A stretch of 64,000 nucleotides of DNA from Hypericum androsaemum (GCA_963995505.1 OZ023185.1:15945691-16009690); one strand, 5' to 3'. Numbered from the stretch's first letter, positions 26,107-37,828 are shown. Made by a program: numbers and translations. Notes: generated from the letters alone by a model not told the origin.

Positions 26107-26743
26107 TCTCTCTCTTTTTGTTTTATCCCGTTCCTATGCACACTTTTATTGAAACGAGGGTAAACTTTCTTTCTTTCTTTCTCGGACTCATAGCTGACGT
26201 TTTCTTTAGAGAGCTCACTGAATCGGATATGTGCGTTGCATTGATCATTTTTCGATCCGCGAAAGCATTTCTAGAAAATAGTTCAACTTTTGTAAAAGAA
26301 ATATGTCATTTTCTATCATTACGAACTTTCTTCTATTTCATTTTCTCTCTTCGCGGTATGATAATCACTCCAAACCACCCGATTTCTTTTACGATGTCCA
26401 GAACAAAATTATTAGCAACAAAGCCCAGATATATGTCATTAATTATCAAGTGGCATTACACGAGTACGGATTTGGTGTTGGTGGGGACAAAACCTCTTCC
26501 CACCACGGAAGAGTAAAGAGAGTTTTGATGGCAATTTTGTAATAAAATTGAAAACCAGGGATAATATTGGAACACCTAATATAAAATTTTAAAAGCTAAA
26601 AATTAAGAATGAGGCAGTTATGAAAATATAAAGAGAAAAAATTAAAATTAAAACATTCCATATGTAATGCCAAAAACCCTAAACGCACTATCAAAATTAA
26701 TTAATTGACTGTCCGCTTCTTTGTTTTGATAATATTCCATATG
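26107..26743. other. 3' flank of the DUF1218 gene
   Basis: T-rich start consistent with a 3' untranslated region, then AT-rich DNA up to the Copia insertion. Open frames here are short and match nothing I recognise. Confidence 0.45.
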
Positions 26744-26748
26744 GTATT

Positions 26749-27335
26749 TGACGGATTCGACGCGTAATTAACGAGTAATTACGTGTTGAACTTGTTTAAT
26801 TAACAAACTAATTCGTTAATCATAAACCACTTACTTATTGAAGCAAGAGGTCCACAGGCTCGGGTCCACAATTTCTTCGTGCTGGTCGAATTACGATCAC
26901 GTTTGAACGGATTCACAATTGATTTCCATGAGATTTCCTCTATAGAAAATCTGATTAAAATTCAGGAACTAATCCAGAATTTTACTTTCTGATTGAGTAG
27001 TTCAGGGAAAAGTTACATTTCAGTCCAGCAGGATTCCTCCTTTTATAGGAAAGTCCGGCCAGTCAAAATGTGCTACGTGGCACACCACGTGGCGTCACGT
27101 GGCACTCAGGGACGCATGGCCGCCACGTGGTACTTCGGACCACATGTCCGCCACGTGGCGCGCCACGTGGGCTGCCACATATGACGTCAGCGCCACGTCA
27201 CGCTGACATGGCGCTTGCGCGGCTTCGAGCCGATCAACGCGGGTTGACCGGCCCATCCAACCCAACTTATGGGCCTGATGGGCCCGGGCCCATTTAGGCA
27301 CAATAATAATTGCCTAATGGGTCCAAAGTCTAACA
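26749..27335 (-). repeat. Copia-1 3' LTR (587 bp)
   Basis: Left copy of the LTR. It is shorter than the right copy (645 bp), mainly through a difference in the CACGTG-rich region (27075-27220). It carries five CACGTG words and a TGACGTCA. Confidence 0.9.
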
Positions 27336-28189
27336 TCTCCCACTCAATTATTATTGACCTTGATCAACAGTTATCAGATTTCGTTAAAGGATTTCGTGCG
27401 ACCAGCCACGTCGAGTATGTTAAGCCAAATTCAAGAGCACAGACACTCAGGCTACTTGAATAGTAGCATCTCGACTACCTTTTTGTATGCTATTACCCCA
27501 GGACTCATGTCACATTCCATTGTTCACATCAATGATTTCAAACAATTATATTCGGGTTCACTATTGTACTTTTCAATACAATTGGTGCACCTGAACCACG
27601 AAACTCAGAATGTGAAGAACAGAGTTCTTTCTCCCTTAACTATATTCTTTTCATAATGATACAGCCTGCTTTTCTGGTCAGCCCTGCCAGGTCGAATCGC
27701 TATGCCATAACCTTTTCATGAACTTTCCAAGCTAGCAGCACTGGACCATACTTCCAGAATACGTTTAGGATCTTAAGGGTAGGTTTCGGGAATCACAGTT
27801 TTCGAAAATTGGTCTCACACTAGGGATTGTGAAATCACTCAATATTTTCATCCTATCCAGTGGTCGAGTAGCACACATGATACTGATCATGTGTTACGGT
27901 GTACATTCCTTCGTAAAAGGAACACATGTCAATTAACACCATACTAGAGTATCAGCCTTAGCTTAACTCTAGGCTAATAGGACAGACAGTATGATAAGTT
28001 CCACTTATATCTTATCATATGGATTGTAGAAAATGCACTTATGTATGTCCAATAACTGCCTCATCTCATCTGGGAATTAACTTCTTGACTCCCACTGAGG
28101 TAAACACCCGTGTGAGTGGGCTACTTCTCTGTCCGACATGTTTCAGATTTAACTCATATTGCCAAAAAAGAACTCATATATTCTAACTA

Positions 28190-29918
28190 ATTGGATTACA
28201 AATGAAACCGTCGTAAACCCAGTGACTTAACATGTTTCTCGAACACTTCTCGAGGTAATGCTTTAGTCATTGGATCTGCGGCCATATCTCGTGTAGATAT
28301 GTGTTTCATACACAACTCTTTATATTTTATTAAATTTCTAACAAAGTGAAATTTAATATCTATATGCTTAGCCCTGCTATGAAATCTCGGATCCTTAGCA
28401 TAAGCTATAGCCGCCTAACGTCAGGTCACGGCCTTGATAGCACAAGGAGTATTCTACACTTGTGTTCAAATATTTCAAAATCCATTTGACAGCCTTCCAG
28501 TGAGCACTGCCTGGATCAGACTGATATCTGCTTGCTATCCCAACAGCATAGCAAATATCAGGCCTAGTACACAACATTGCGTACATCAGGCATCCAACTG
28601 CATTGGCATAAGGAATCTTCTCCATATCCCTACGTTGTTTAGCTGTTTTTGGGCACATGTCCTTACTCAAATTATGACCTTTAACCAATGGGACGTACTT
28701 TGGGTTACTGTGATCACAATTGAAATGTTCTACTACTTTGTCAATATATGTCTCTTGTGAAAGAGACACTATTCTCTTCGAACGATTCCTCGAAATCTTA
28801 ACTCCGAGTATGTAATCCGCTTCACCCATGTCTTTCATTTCAAAGTTGGAAGATAACCAATCTTTGATTTCGACAAGAAATCCCATGTCATTTCCAGTTA
28901 AAAGTATGTCATCAACATACAAAGTGATGATAACAAACTTCTTTCTTGATCGCTTAACATACACACAATGATCTTCGTCTATCATTATAAAATCATGCTG
29001 CATGATCGTATTATGAAAATGAATATACCATTGTCTAGACGACTGCTTAAGGCTATAAATTGATCTATTCAATTTGCAAACTTTGTGTTCACAGCCTTTT
29101 TGAATGTAGCCCTCAGGCTGAACCATGTAGATTTCTTCATCCAATTCTCCATGAAGAAAAGCAGTCTTTACATCTATTTGATGTAATTCTAGATTCATGT
29201 TAACAACCATAGCTAAAATGACCCTAATTGACGTAAATCTAACAACAGGTGCAAAAGTCTCCTCAGAGTCTATCCCAGCCTGTTGTTTGAATCCTTGGGC
29301 AACCAAACGTGCTTTGTATCTTTCGATACTACCATCTGCATTGCGCTTGATTTTGAGAATCCACTTATTCCCAATTGCCCTACGCCCCTTAGGTAGGTCA
29401 ACCAGATCCCAAACCTGGTTTTTGATCATAGAAGACATTTCTTCTTCCATTGCATTCATCCATTCATTTCCTTTTGGAGATGACAAAACTCCAGATACAT
29501 TCTTTGGTTCATCTTCATCCTGTAGGATGGCCAGAAGAATTTTACTTGGACCACCAAATTTCTTTAGTGATACCAAGAATGCATTAGCCTCGCCTTCGAT
29601 ATCGAATCGTCGGCGTGGTATGCTAGTTCTGCTAGACCTACGAAATTCCCGGTTTTGATAAACATCTCTCATATATTCATCATATCCAGGAATCGTACTC
29701 CCACTGGGTGGAAATACCGTACTCCCACTGGAATAAGGAATTACCTCCCTTTCAGGACTCAGATCACGACCTTCCGCATCATTTTGAGTTGGAAAATCTC
29801 TATCTTCCTCCTCAATTCTCCCACTCGGAAGAAGTGATCCAGATGATTCTGGTTCATTTGTCTCATAAAGGGTAAGGTCACTACTAACCTCTCCTAACTT
29901 CGGAAATTCATTCTCCAA
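28190..29918 (-). pseudogene. Copia-1 reverse transcriptase and truncated RNase H
   Basis: Read on the minus strand, the frame 29918-28395 encodes a Copia RT with the ordered motifs WILKIKRNADGSIERYKARLVAQ, the DVKTAFLHGEL block, the catalytic YVDDILLTG, MKDMGEADYILG, and TRPDICYAV. RNase H should follow, but the frame ends after YSLCYQGRDL. From about 28400 to 28190 only the C-terminal RNase H tail is legible, in another frame (HIDIKFHFVRN, KHISTRDMAADPMTKAL). The segment with the catalytic acidic residues between them is missing, an internal deletion. The frame overlaps the integrase frame at 29894-29918, where a frameshift separates the two. Confidence 0.9.
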
Positions 29919-32081
29919 AAAAATGTGATATCACGTGATTCAAATTCTGTTACATGTCCATTGTCCAGTTTACCCACGAACACGTACCCTTTAGATACCT
30001 CTGGGTATCTTATAAAGATACTTTTTCTACCTCTCGGTCCTAGTTTACCGAAAGTACTTGAGGTAGAATGGACATATGACGCACACCCCCATGGCTTAAA
30101 ATAGGATAAATCGGGCTTCCGATCTGTCCACATTTCGTAAGGAGTGGCAGTAACAGACTTAGAGGGAACATGATTGAGAACGTATGCGGCAGTCAGGAGC
30201 GCATCTCCATAGAATGATATAGGCAAACTTGCCTCTGCCATTATCGATCTAACCATGTCAAGAAGAGTTCTATTTCTTCTTTCAGGAACCCCATTTTGCT
30301 GGAGTGTATAGGGAATGGACAACTGATGTTCAATCCCTTTTTTAATGCATAGAGCTTTGAACTCATCAGAAAGATATTCACGGCCACGATCAGTTCGTAA
30401 AGCCTTTATCTTTCTTTCCTTCTGATTCTCAACAAAACTCATGTACGTCATAAAGCAGTTTAAGGCTTCAGACTTGTGAGAAATCAGGTATATCAGACCA
30501 TATCTAGTATAGTCGTCAATAAAGGTGATGAAGTAATATGCTCCATGCCTTGCCCTCACGTTCATTGGACCACATATGTCAGAATGGACTAATTGTAGTG
30601 GAAATTTGGCTCTAGCCCCAGTACCGAAAGGTTTCCTAGTGCTTTTCCCTTCTAGACAGGATACGCATCTGGGTAATATAGATTTCTCTATATTGCCCAA
30701 CAGTCTTGCCTTAGCTAGACGGTTTAAACGATCCTGACCAATATGGCCTAGTCTAGAATGCCATAGTTTAATATCATCCTCTGATGAGTTTGAACTAGTG
30801 GCAAAGGAAAAACTTTCATAAGGATCAATATCCAGAATCAAAAAACCTTCCGATATATATCCAAGGCCAAAATAGGCATCATCCAAAAATAATCTAACGG
30901 TGTCGTCCTCAAATGATAACCGAAAACCTAAAGACATTAAGGCTGAAACTGAGATCAGGTTCTTTCGTATGTCTGGAGCAAACAACACGTCATGTAAAAG
31001 AAGAGCACGACCACCACGAAGGTGTAATCTACAAGTGACCAATCCTTTCACATCCACGCACGAGTTGTTACCAATAAAAATGATTTTTGCTCCAGCCGGC
31101 AACCGCCTGTACTCAACGAACGAACAACGGTCTCTAGCTATGTGGTCTTTCGCTCCTGAATCAATCACCCACATAGAATGTGACTCAGTTAGAAGGGTAC
31201 AAGAGGATACATACAGTTTACTCACACTTGAGTTCAGATGTATCTGCTTGGGCATCTTGCAATCTTTTGCAAAATGTCCCTTCTGTTGACAGTTAAAACA
31301 TTTCACTTTTGAAATGTTAAACCGCTTGTTCCTTTTAGCCTTGGAGCCATCCAACTTGGTTCCACGGTTTTCAGCCTTAGGAGTTTGTTTACACTTACCC
31401 TTTCCTTTACCTTTCTTCTTTTTCCCACCACTCCCAGTCGAACAAATCGAATGGACTTCAGGGTGGGATTTCATTGCTAGAAGGCGATCTTCCTCCAGCT
31501 CAAGGTGTCTGGCAACATCATCAAATGTTACCAAATGATCGGAATGGGTCAGATTCATCTTCATCTGTTCCCAACTTGGTGGTAGAGAACGGATGACAGC
31601 TTGAATCTGCTGCTCGTCGCTGAGTATGTGACCAGCCTCTGCCAGTTCACTAATCATATTGGACATCACTCTCAAATATTTCCTCATGGTCCAGACGCTT
31701 TTTAAAGGTATCAAACCTTATGGTCAAAACACGCAGCTTTGACACTGAAAGGTTTCCGAATTTTTGTTTGAGAGAATCCCATAACTCTTTCGCGTTGTCA
31801 TTCACGCGAAATTGTCTGGTGATATCATCCATCATTGAACTCAGCAAGATCAGTCGAGCAGTAGTATTTTTCCTCTTCCAATTAACATAAGCTTCCTAAT
31901 CTCGCTTATGTTGAGCAGTTGTGCCTTCTTCAGGCTCGTCCATTATTACATGTATGTGCTCCAGAACCTCTTATTCTTCAAGCACATATTGTATTTTCAT
32001 GCTCCAATTGTCATAGTTTTCACCGTTGAGTTTCAACTCACGGTTTAGCTCAGCTATGATGGATCTAGAAGCAACTGACAT
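29894..32081 (-). pseudogene. Copia-1 gag, protease and integrase
   Basis: The gag start is legible at 32081 on the minus strand (MSVASRSIIAEL). Two early stops interrupt gag before the open frames 31847-31650 and 31714-29894. Visible motifs in order: a CCHC knuckle CFNCQQKGHFAKDC; protease active site VIDSGAKDH; integrase HHCC zinc finger (WHSRLGH...CVSCLEG); and integrase catalytic core residues in VHSDICGP, LRTDRGREY and QNGVPERRNR. The frame is long and otherwise well preserved, so the element is not ancient. As a whole it could not make a complete polyprotein. Confidence 0.9.
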
Positions 32082-32453
32082 TCTATATGGATTTTTAATA
32101 TGAGAACATATTAGAAGTTTGATTTGGCAATATGATACAATTTACTATTCACTCATAACTTTATAACGATATGAGGTTCTTGATAAATCTCAAAATCGAA
32201 GTGGGTCGCGGGCATGCTTCCCCTTACCATTCAAGTATTAATCTTAAACTTCAACCGTTTAAAGTTAATCGATAGTAAATTCAAGTGGAAGCAACTAAAC
32301 AAACATCTTTATTTAATTGCATACATTTGTACATTCTGAGCTTATACACACATGTATAAAAAACTCAGATGAGGTCTCAACCTATTGTACAAAAAATTCC
32401 CCCAAAAATAACATATGTACATGGGGACAGATAAACATAACATGAAATCACAC

Positions 32454-33050
32454 ATTGATCGGATGTCCAGGCGATCCGGTAGGAGAATCCAGATACATAT
32501 CTAGATCCGGGTCCGAAGACGATCCTAGGGGAACCGGGTGCGAGGACGATCCGGCGAGAAGTTCCAGGGTACTTTCTGGAACTGGAATTGAGTCCATGAT
32601 CCAGATGATCAGGAGCGGAGGAAAACTGTAATACTAATCCTTAGCGAGGTAGCGGTTCAAGATTAAACCGCTTCGTAGCTCCAGAACAGGAGAAGGTATC
32701 ATTTCTCTGCGAAAACCCTTATCCTCAAGATAATGGATCAGACCATAGAGGGCATCTCTATGGGTATTGAACTCAGGTGCCGAGAAGATACTCATATCTT
32801 CTCGAATTTTCATCGTGACCAGGAGGTCTTGAAACATGGAGGGCCAGTTATCTCGATGATCATAACCTCCGGCCCAGATGCACTCTTGCATCTCCCGATG
32901 AACAGCCTCAATGTGCTCGACGATGACATACATGTCATTCTTGGGCACACGCAGCGGTAAACAGTGCTTCGGAACCTTTTGTCGAAGTTCCGTCGCACAA
33001 AAGTTCAGATACCTTTCTCCAGTAGCCATCAAATCTTGCAACAATTGCAA
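32454..33050 (-). CDS. leader ORFs of Copia-1, unrecognised
   Basis: Between the primer-binding site and gag, on the same strand as gag, lies an open frame of 138 codons (33050-32634) starting MQLLQDLMATGERYL and ending RSGLILNRYLAKD. About 40 bp later comes a second small frame (roughly 32600-32454) starting MDSIPVPESTLELL, rich in S, P and D. I recognise neither. The first is mixed in composition and predicted helical by eye, not low-complexity. A protein-coding leader upstream of gag is unusual for Copia elements. It may be a captured host exon, an accessory ORF of the lineage, or chance. Confidence 0.4.
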
Positions 33051-33199
33051 TTCAATTTTGGGTTAATACTCATATTTTTCCAAAATAGGATTGAAAAACT
33101 CATTTTTCAATCTTTTGATGATCATACAATGGACCAATTCATGTGATTTTAGTTACATTTAACATATCTCGGAACTCGTTCCAAAATATTTTTAAATTT

Positions 33200-34160
33200 A
33201 TTAAAATATTGTCATAATTTTAATAAACCTAATTGACAAAAATTTCTCAAAATTTTTATCAATTTATTGGATTTAATTGAATAAAAACTGATTTTATCCA
33301 ATTAAAAACAGGAGAAAAAACACAATTTTTAAGTCCAATTTTAGTCAAAATTGACCGTAAATCTGGTTGGGTCGAACCAATAAACCAGGCCAATCCGTCC
33401 GGTTTTTTTGATTTTCTTGACTCGGGTATAAATATTTTCGGGAAAAATCGTGAAATTATGATTTTGCCCCTCGCATATTTTCCCTTTGATTTTCTCTCTC
33501 CTCTCCCGCGATCGGCAAAATCGCCACCGTACGACCTCCTACGACCGCCGCTTAACGGCGACGAACCAGCGGCCGAGACCGGTCGCAATCGACGCGTCTC
33601 GGCCTCGCGGGCCGTCGTCCAGCCGTTCTCCGCCGCGATCGTCTTCTCCGTTGCGCGTCTCTCCGCCGTCGTCGTCCTCGATCTCGCGATTCCGCCGACG
33701 TCGATCCACAAACGTGGTATTGGGACGTCGGGGAGAGTCGATCTCCGGCATCGAAATCGTCGATCTCCGGCATCGAAATCGTCGAATTTCCGACGAAATC
33801 GATCGAATTCGATTTCGGGCAAAAACACCTAAATCGCCCGATTAGGGTTTAACTTCGATTTGGGGATTTTTGGGAAAATTTCCAATTAATCCCCAAGTTT
33901 TCTGAAAATTGCACCGAAGTCCATGACACGCAAGTGCCACGTAAGCGGTGAAATTTTAGATTGGTACCTTAAGGTTTCGCACGTGCACGAATTTGCCCGC
34001 GTGGTTAGGCAAAAATTAATTTAGTCCCGCTGGTTTTAAATTAATTACATTAAAGTGCAACAGATTATGATTTTCCATAAAATCATAATTAATATGATTT
34101 TTAACTCAATAAATCACATAATTATTTGAATTAAAACATCATATTATCATCAAAACATGG
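33200..34160 (-). other. Copia-1 leader, partly CpG-rich
   Basis: Leader between the 5' LTR and the leader ORF. About 33490-33830 is strikingly rich in CG dinucleotides compared with the rest of the element and contains a tandem pair of a 21-bp unit (GTCGATCTCCGGCATCGAAAT). It keeps several overlapping frames open through composition alone. It may be captured gene sequence; no protein match was recognised. Confidence 0.45.
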
Positions 34161-34184
34161 TTTTAACCATGCTCTGATACCAAT

Positions 34185-34829
34185 TGACGGATTCGACGCG
34201 TAATTAACGAGTAATTACGTGTTGAACTCGTTTAATTAATAAACTAATTCGTTAATCATAAATCACTTACTTGTTGAAGCATTAGGTCCATAGGCTCGGG
34301 TCCACAATTTTTTCGTGCTGGTCGAATTACGATCACGTTTGAACGGATTCGCAATTGATTTCCACGATATTTTCTCTATAGAAAATCTGATTAAAATTCA
34401 GGAACTAATCCGGAATTTTACCTTTCTGATTGAGTAGTTCTGGGAAAAATTACATTTCAGTCCAGCCGGATTTCTCCTTTTATAGGAAAGTCCGGCCAGT
34501 CAAGATGTGCTACGTGGCACTCCGGGGCGCATGGCCGCCACGTGGCACTCCGGACCATATGTCCGCCACGTGGCGTGCCACATGGCACATCATGCCACAT
34601 ATCCGCCACGTGAAAAAGCTACCCCTAGCTTTGTCACGTGGCGCGCCGCGTGGGCTGCCACATATGACGTCAGCGCCACGTGACGCTGACGTGGCACTTG
34701 TGTGGCACTTGCGTGGCTTCGGGCCGGTCAACGCGGGTTGACCGGCCCATCCAACCCAACTTATGGGCCTGATGAGCCCGGGCCCATTTAGGCACAATAA
34801 TAATTGCCTAATGGGCCCAAGGTCCAACA
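34185..34829 (-). repeat. Copia-1 5' LTR with G-box-rich promoter
   Basis: On the minus strand the LTR starts TGTTGGACC at 34829. A TATA box (TATAAAAGGAG, 34484-34474) lies downstream of a cluster of five CACGTG words, several in the form CCACGTGGC, plus TGACGTCA and TGACGTGGC, all within about 34505-34700. This is the U3 enhancer position of the element. Confidence 0.9.
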
Positions 34830-34834
34830 ATATT

Positions 34835-35525
34835 CATTTTTTTAATCTGTCAATCTGTAATTGATCAATTTTTTTGTAACATTTTCTTGTTCAACTCATT
34901 ATTTTGGTAATTAACTTCTGTATGTTAAATATTTTGTAATACTTACTGGTAAAACACTCCCTATTATCGATAATGGTATAAATGATATTGGTATTTTGTT
35001 AGACTGATATTGGTACACTGTACGATTGTCATTTGTACAATCAGGTACCATTAGAACCCAATTAACTGTAATATGACAATCGAACCAATCTGAAATCAAT
35101 ATTACTCCAAATACAACCATTGAGAGAATATCTGAATACTAATATTATTTTACATACAAACCAACATCACTATAAAAATCAGAAATCAATCTGAACCAGT
35201 CGAATTCACATACAAGAACATTTGTATACCACTATCGACTACCATTAGAACCTAATCATTGTCACTATAACATGTATAAACCACATAAAAACAAATGGCA
35301 ATCGAACCAATCTGAAAATAAATTGAAAATAATTTGAAACTAATCTGAAACTAATTTGAAACCAATATCACTTTAAATAAAAATCACTGCTGAATACCAA
35401 AAAAAAGCAAAACATTACCATTTAAATTTTGTTCTCACATTTTCTCAGAATACAATCAGATACTAATCAAAGTATATAACTAAAAAAATTGTAAAAAGAA
35501 AATCCATCTGTACATGGCTATTTCT
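34835..35525. other. intergenic AT-rich
   Basis: AT-rich sequence with recurring AATCTGAAA and ACCATTAGAAC words. No gene was recognised. Confidence 0.4.
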
Positions 35526-35800
35526 TCAAAGACGAGGCATAATCAGTACGGGAGCGTCGCTATAGCCTCGACGGAGATCAGCAACACCAAAAGCCTTGGC
35601 CATCTCCCGCAATTGGGCCTTAAGAATTTTGTTGGTTGAGTTCTTGGGAAGCTCGGACATGAACGCCACTTTCTTGGGCACCATAAAATGAGGCAGGTTC
35701 GCCCTACAGAAACTTATGATATAGCCTTTCTTGAGCTCGTCGTCGTTGTTCCGTCGCTGATGGCCACGAACGCGTCGTCCTCTTCCACTGGCGGCTCACG
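35526..35800 (-). pseudogene. acyl-activating enzyme (AMP-binding) C-terminal relic
   Basis: On the minus strand the sequence reads as the C-terminal lid domain of a plant acyl-CoA ligase/acyl-activating enzyme: GYIISFCRANLPHFMVPKKV, then FMSELPKNSTNKILKAQLRE, ending IMPRL and a stop at 35526-35528. The A10 motif, normally PKT.TGKI, reads PKNSTNKI: the catalytic lysine is kept but the glycine is lost. Upstream, DDAFVAIS is separated from the rest by a one-base frameshift. Only about 90 of the usual 550 or so residues are present. The ending PRL resembles a peroxisomal PTS1 signal, as in peroxisomal members of this family. Confidence 0.8.
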
Positions 35801-36065
35801 CACGCTGCTCTCTTGATAATTCTCGATCCGGTGCTTCATGATGGAGTGGGCGGAGTCGTCTTCGATCTGGCGTCGAACGGGACTAGGGAGGTGGAGGGGG
35901 CGGAGTCGTCTTTGATCTGGCTCTTCATGGTTTTTTTCTCTTGAGGATGAGGAGAGAGGGAGGGGTCGATTGAGATTAGGTTAATTGGGAGAAGGAAAAT
36001 GAAGGGGTTAGGTATTGTCTTAAATACTAAGTTTGCCCGGTAAATAAATTCATTAAATTTTTTAA

Positions 36066-37595
36066 GGGCAAATTACTTTCATGTTTCTGACTTTTGGTCA
36101 TTTTCCCCTAGGGTCCCTGACTTTTGGAAAATAATTTTTTTGTCCCTACGTTTTGATGATAATAGACTCTCGAGTCCCTGGAGTCAAAATATTCTTTTTT
36201 CTCCAGTGAACCCTACTTGAAATGATCAAAATGCCACTCTCATTAAAAATTTAAAAAAGTGACCTTCTTCGACATTGGAAGACCAAGAACACCATGAATA
36301 ACCCAAAAAAACTAAAACTCAACGAGAACAACCTTCATCTTCTTCCTCCCACCTTCAACCTAAATTAAAATTAAAACTCAAACTCAAAAACAAGTCTAAA
36401 CAATTTCAACGAGAATCAAAACTAATTAGAAAGAACTAAAACTAAATAGATAGAATCAAATTTAAAAACCCTAATTTTGAAAATTAGATTTCTAAACGAG
36501 CCCCCTTCTCAGAAGTTTTAAATCTAATTTTTCCTATAAACCCAACATTGAGATGATCGACGAACAACCTTCAATCATCTAACCCAGGAAATCATCTCAA
36601 TTGAGGAATTCTCTGGTGGGTATGGCTCCTTCGGAAACAACAGGAAAAAAATAAGTGAAGGAGGAGGAGAAGCCAAGGGACCAGGAGGTCCACGCGACCA
36701 ACACGCTCTTCGGGAAGCACGTGCGCTCCCTCCTCTGCGACGATTGCCACTCCGCCCCGGCCTCCATCCTCTGCGACTCCGAGCGGTCCGTCCTCTGCCA
36801 CGACTGCGACTGGGACTACCTCGGTCCGCCGCCCCCTCGATGGATTCTCCGGCTGCCCTTCCCCCTTCGAGCTTGCCGGCATCCTCGGCTTCGACTACCT
36901 AAGCTGGGAGAAGCCGAAAGAGGAGGATGACGAGGTCTGGGAGACTGCCGGGGCTGCGGCCTCACTCACATGATCGTCACCCCTCTCGATCTCTTCAAAT
37001 ATAATATGCATGTCCTCTCTCCCTCTCTCTCTCCCTCCTTTGACTTCGCGTTGACTAGATCCCTATCCCTCATGTGCTTGTTGTTGTCGTTGAAAGGTTC
37101 CAGATCCTCGCTTAGGCCTTAATCGCTCTCAAGATCTAAGTAGTTTACTCTTTATTTGAGAGCGATTAGTACACTTGAGTTCGATTCTGTTAGGTCGTGT
37201 TTGGTTTTCAAAATGTTGCAAATGGATTCCTAAATTAATCGCTCTTCGGATAATATTTGTTTGGATCCAGCTTATATTTTCTGGTCAAACAAATGGAAGC
37301 TCGGAGAAGGAGGTGGCGGAGTTGTTGGGGGAGGCGTAGAGGAAGCTCCGGATCTATTCTTTTTTGGTTAATTTCTGGGTTTGGTTAATTTTTTTTAAGG
37401 GGTGGAGTAAAATTTAACAAGGAAAAGTATTTTGGTCATTTTAAGTAGGAGCTTCCGGAGAAAAATAAATGTTCCGGCTCTAGGGACACGAGAGTCTATT
37501 ATCATCAAAACTTAGGGACGGGATAATCATTTTTCAAAAATCAGGGATCCTAGGGGGAGGATGACTAAAGGTCAAAGACTTGAGAATAATTTACC
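36066..37595. mobile_element. Pack-MULE carrying a B-box gene fragment
   Basis: Terminal inverted repeats of roughly 170-190 bp (36066-36250 and about 37420-37595) begin GGGCAAATTA and GGTAAATTAT, typical of Mutator-like elements. They are flanked by an exact 9-bp direct repeat ATTTTTTAA (36057-36065 and 37596-37604). No transposase lies inside. The cargo includes the CONSTANS-like fragment at 36655-36975 and sequence resembling its 3' flank and leader. Insertion is between the acyl-activating enzyme relic and the terpene synthase. Confidence 0.92.
36655..36973 (+). pseudogene. CONSTANS-like B-box fragment inside the Pack-MULE
   Basis: The plus strand reads VHATNTLFGKHVRSLLCDDC, then HSAPASILCDSERSVLCHDCDWD. 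This is a B-box zinc finger of the CONSTANS-like (COL) type with its cysteine/aspartate ligands, the second of the usual pair. About 25 bp on and in another frame, FSGCPSPFELAGILGFDYLS continues with the segment that follows the B-boxes in COL9-like proteins, up to a stop at about 36973. The first B-box and the CCT domain are absent, so it is a captured piece. GC content is much higher than the host element, consistent with acquisition from a gene. Confidence 0.8.
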
Positions 37596-37604
37596 ATTTT
37601 TTAA

Positions 37605-37828
37605 TCATATGGAGCGGACCACATGCACATCCAAACTATAGGAACATGCCCGTGTAGTCCTACTCAAGAGTATCATGTAGCAACAATTGAGAAAATTAAG
37701 GTACACTATACATCCCATGTATAACGTTTTAAAATTAGGTACACATATATCACATTTTAGAACGTTACCAAGAGGCAATTAAGGAAATTAGTACACATAA
37801 AATTAAACAGCCCACTATAAATCCTGGA
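37605..37828. other. 3' flank of the terpene synthase gene
   Basis: AT-rich sequence between the Pack-MULE and the terpene synthase stop codon, likely holding its 3' untranslated region. Confidence 0.5.

Larger units (their letters stand above)
26749..34829 (-). mobile_element. Copia LTR retrotransposon 1, full length but defective
   Basis: Direct LTRs lie at 26749-27335 and 34185-34829, with TG...CA termini. The flanking 5 bp are GTATT (26744-26748) and ATATT (34830-34834), a target duplication with one change. On the minus strand a primer-binding site TGGTATCAGAGC (initiator Met-tRNA) begins two bases after the 5' LTR (about 34183-34171), and a purine tract GAGTGGGAGA precedes the 3' LTR at 27336-27345. 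Domain order is gag, protease, integrase, RT, RNase H, so it is Copia. Premature stops in gag, a frameshift between integrase and RT, and loss of most of RNase H make it non-autonomous. Confidence 0.95.

Noticed and set aside
33259..33845. Arg/Asp-rich proteins in the Copia-1 leader
   Set aside because: Several overlapping frames on both strands stay open because of the CpG-rich composition; no frame stands out.
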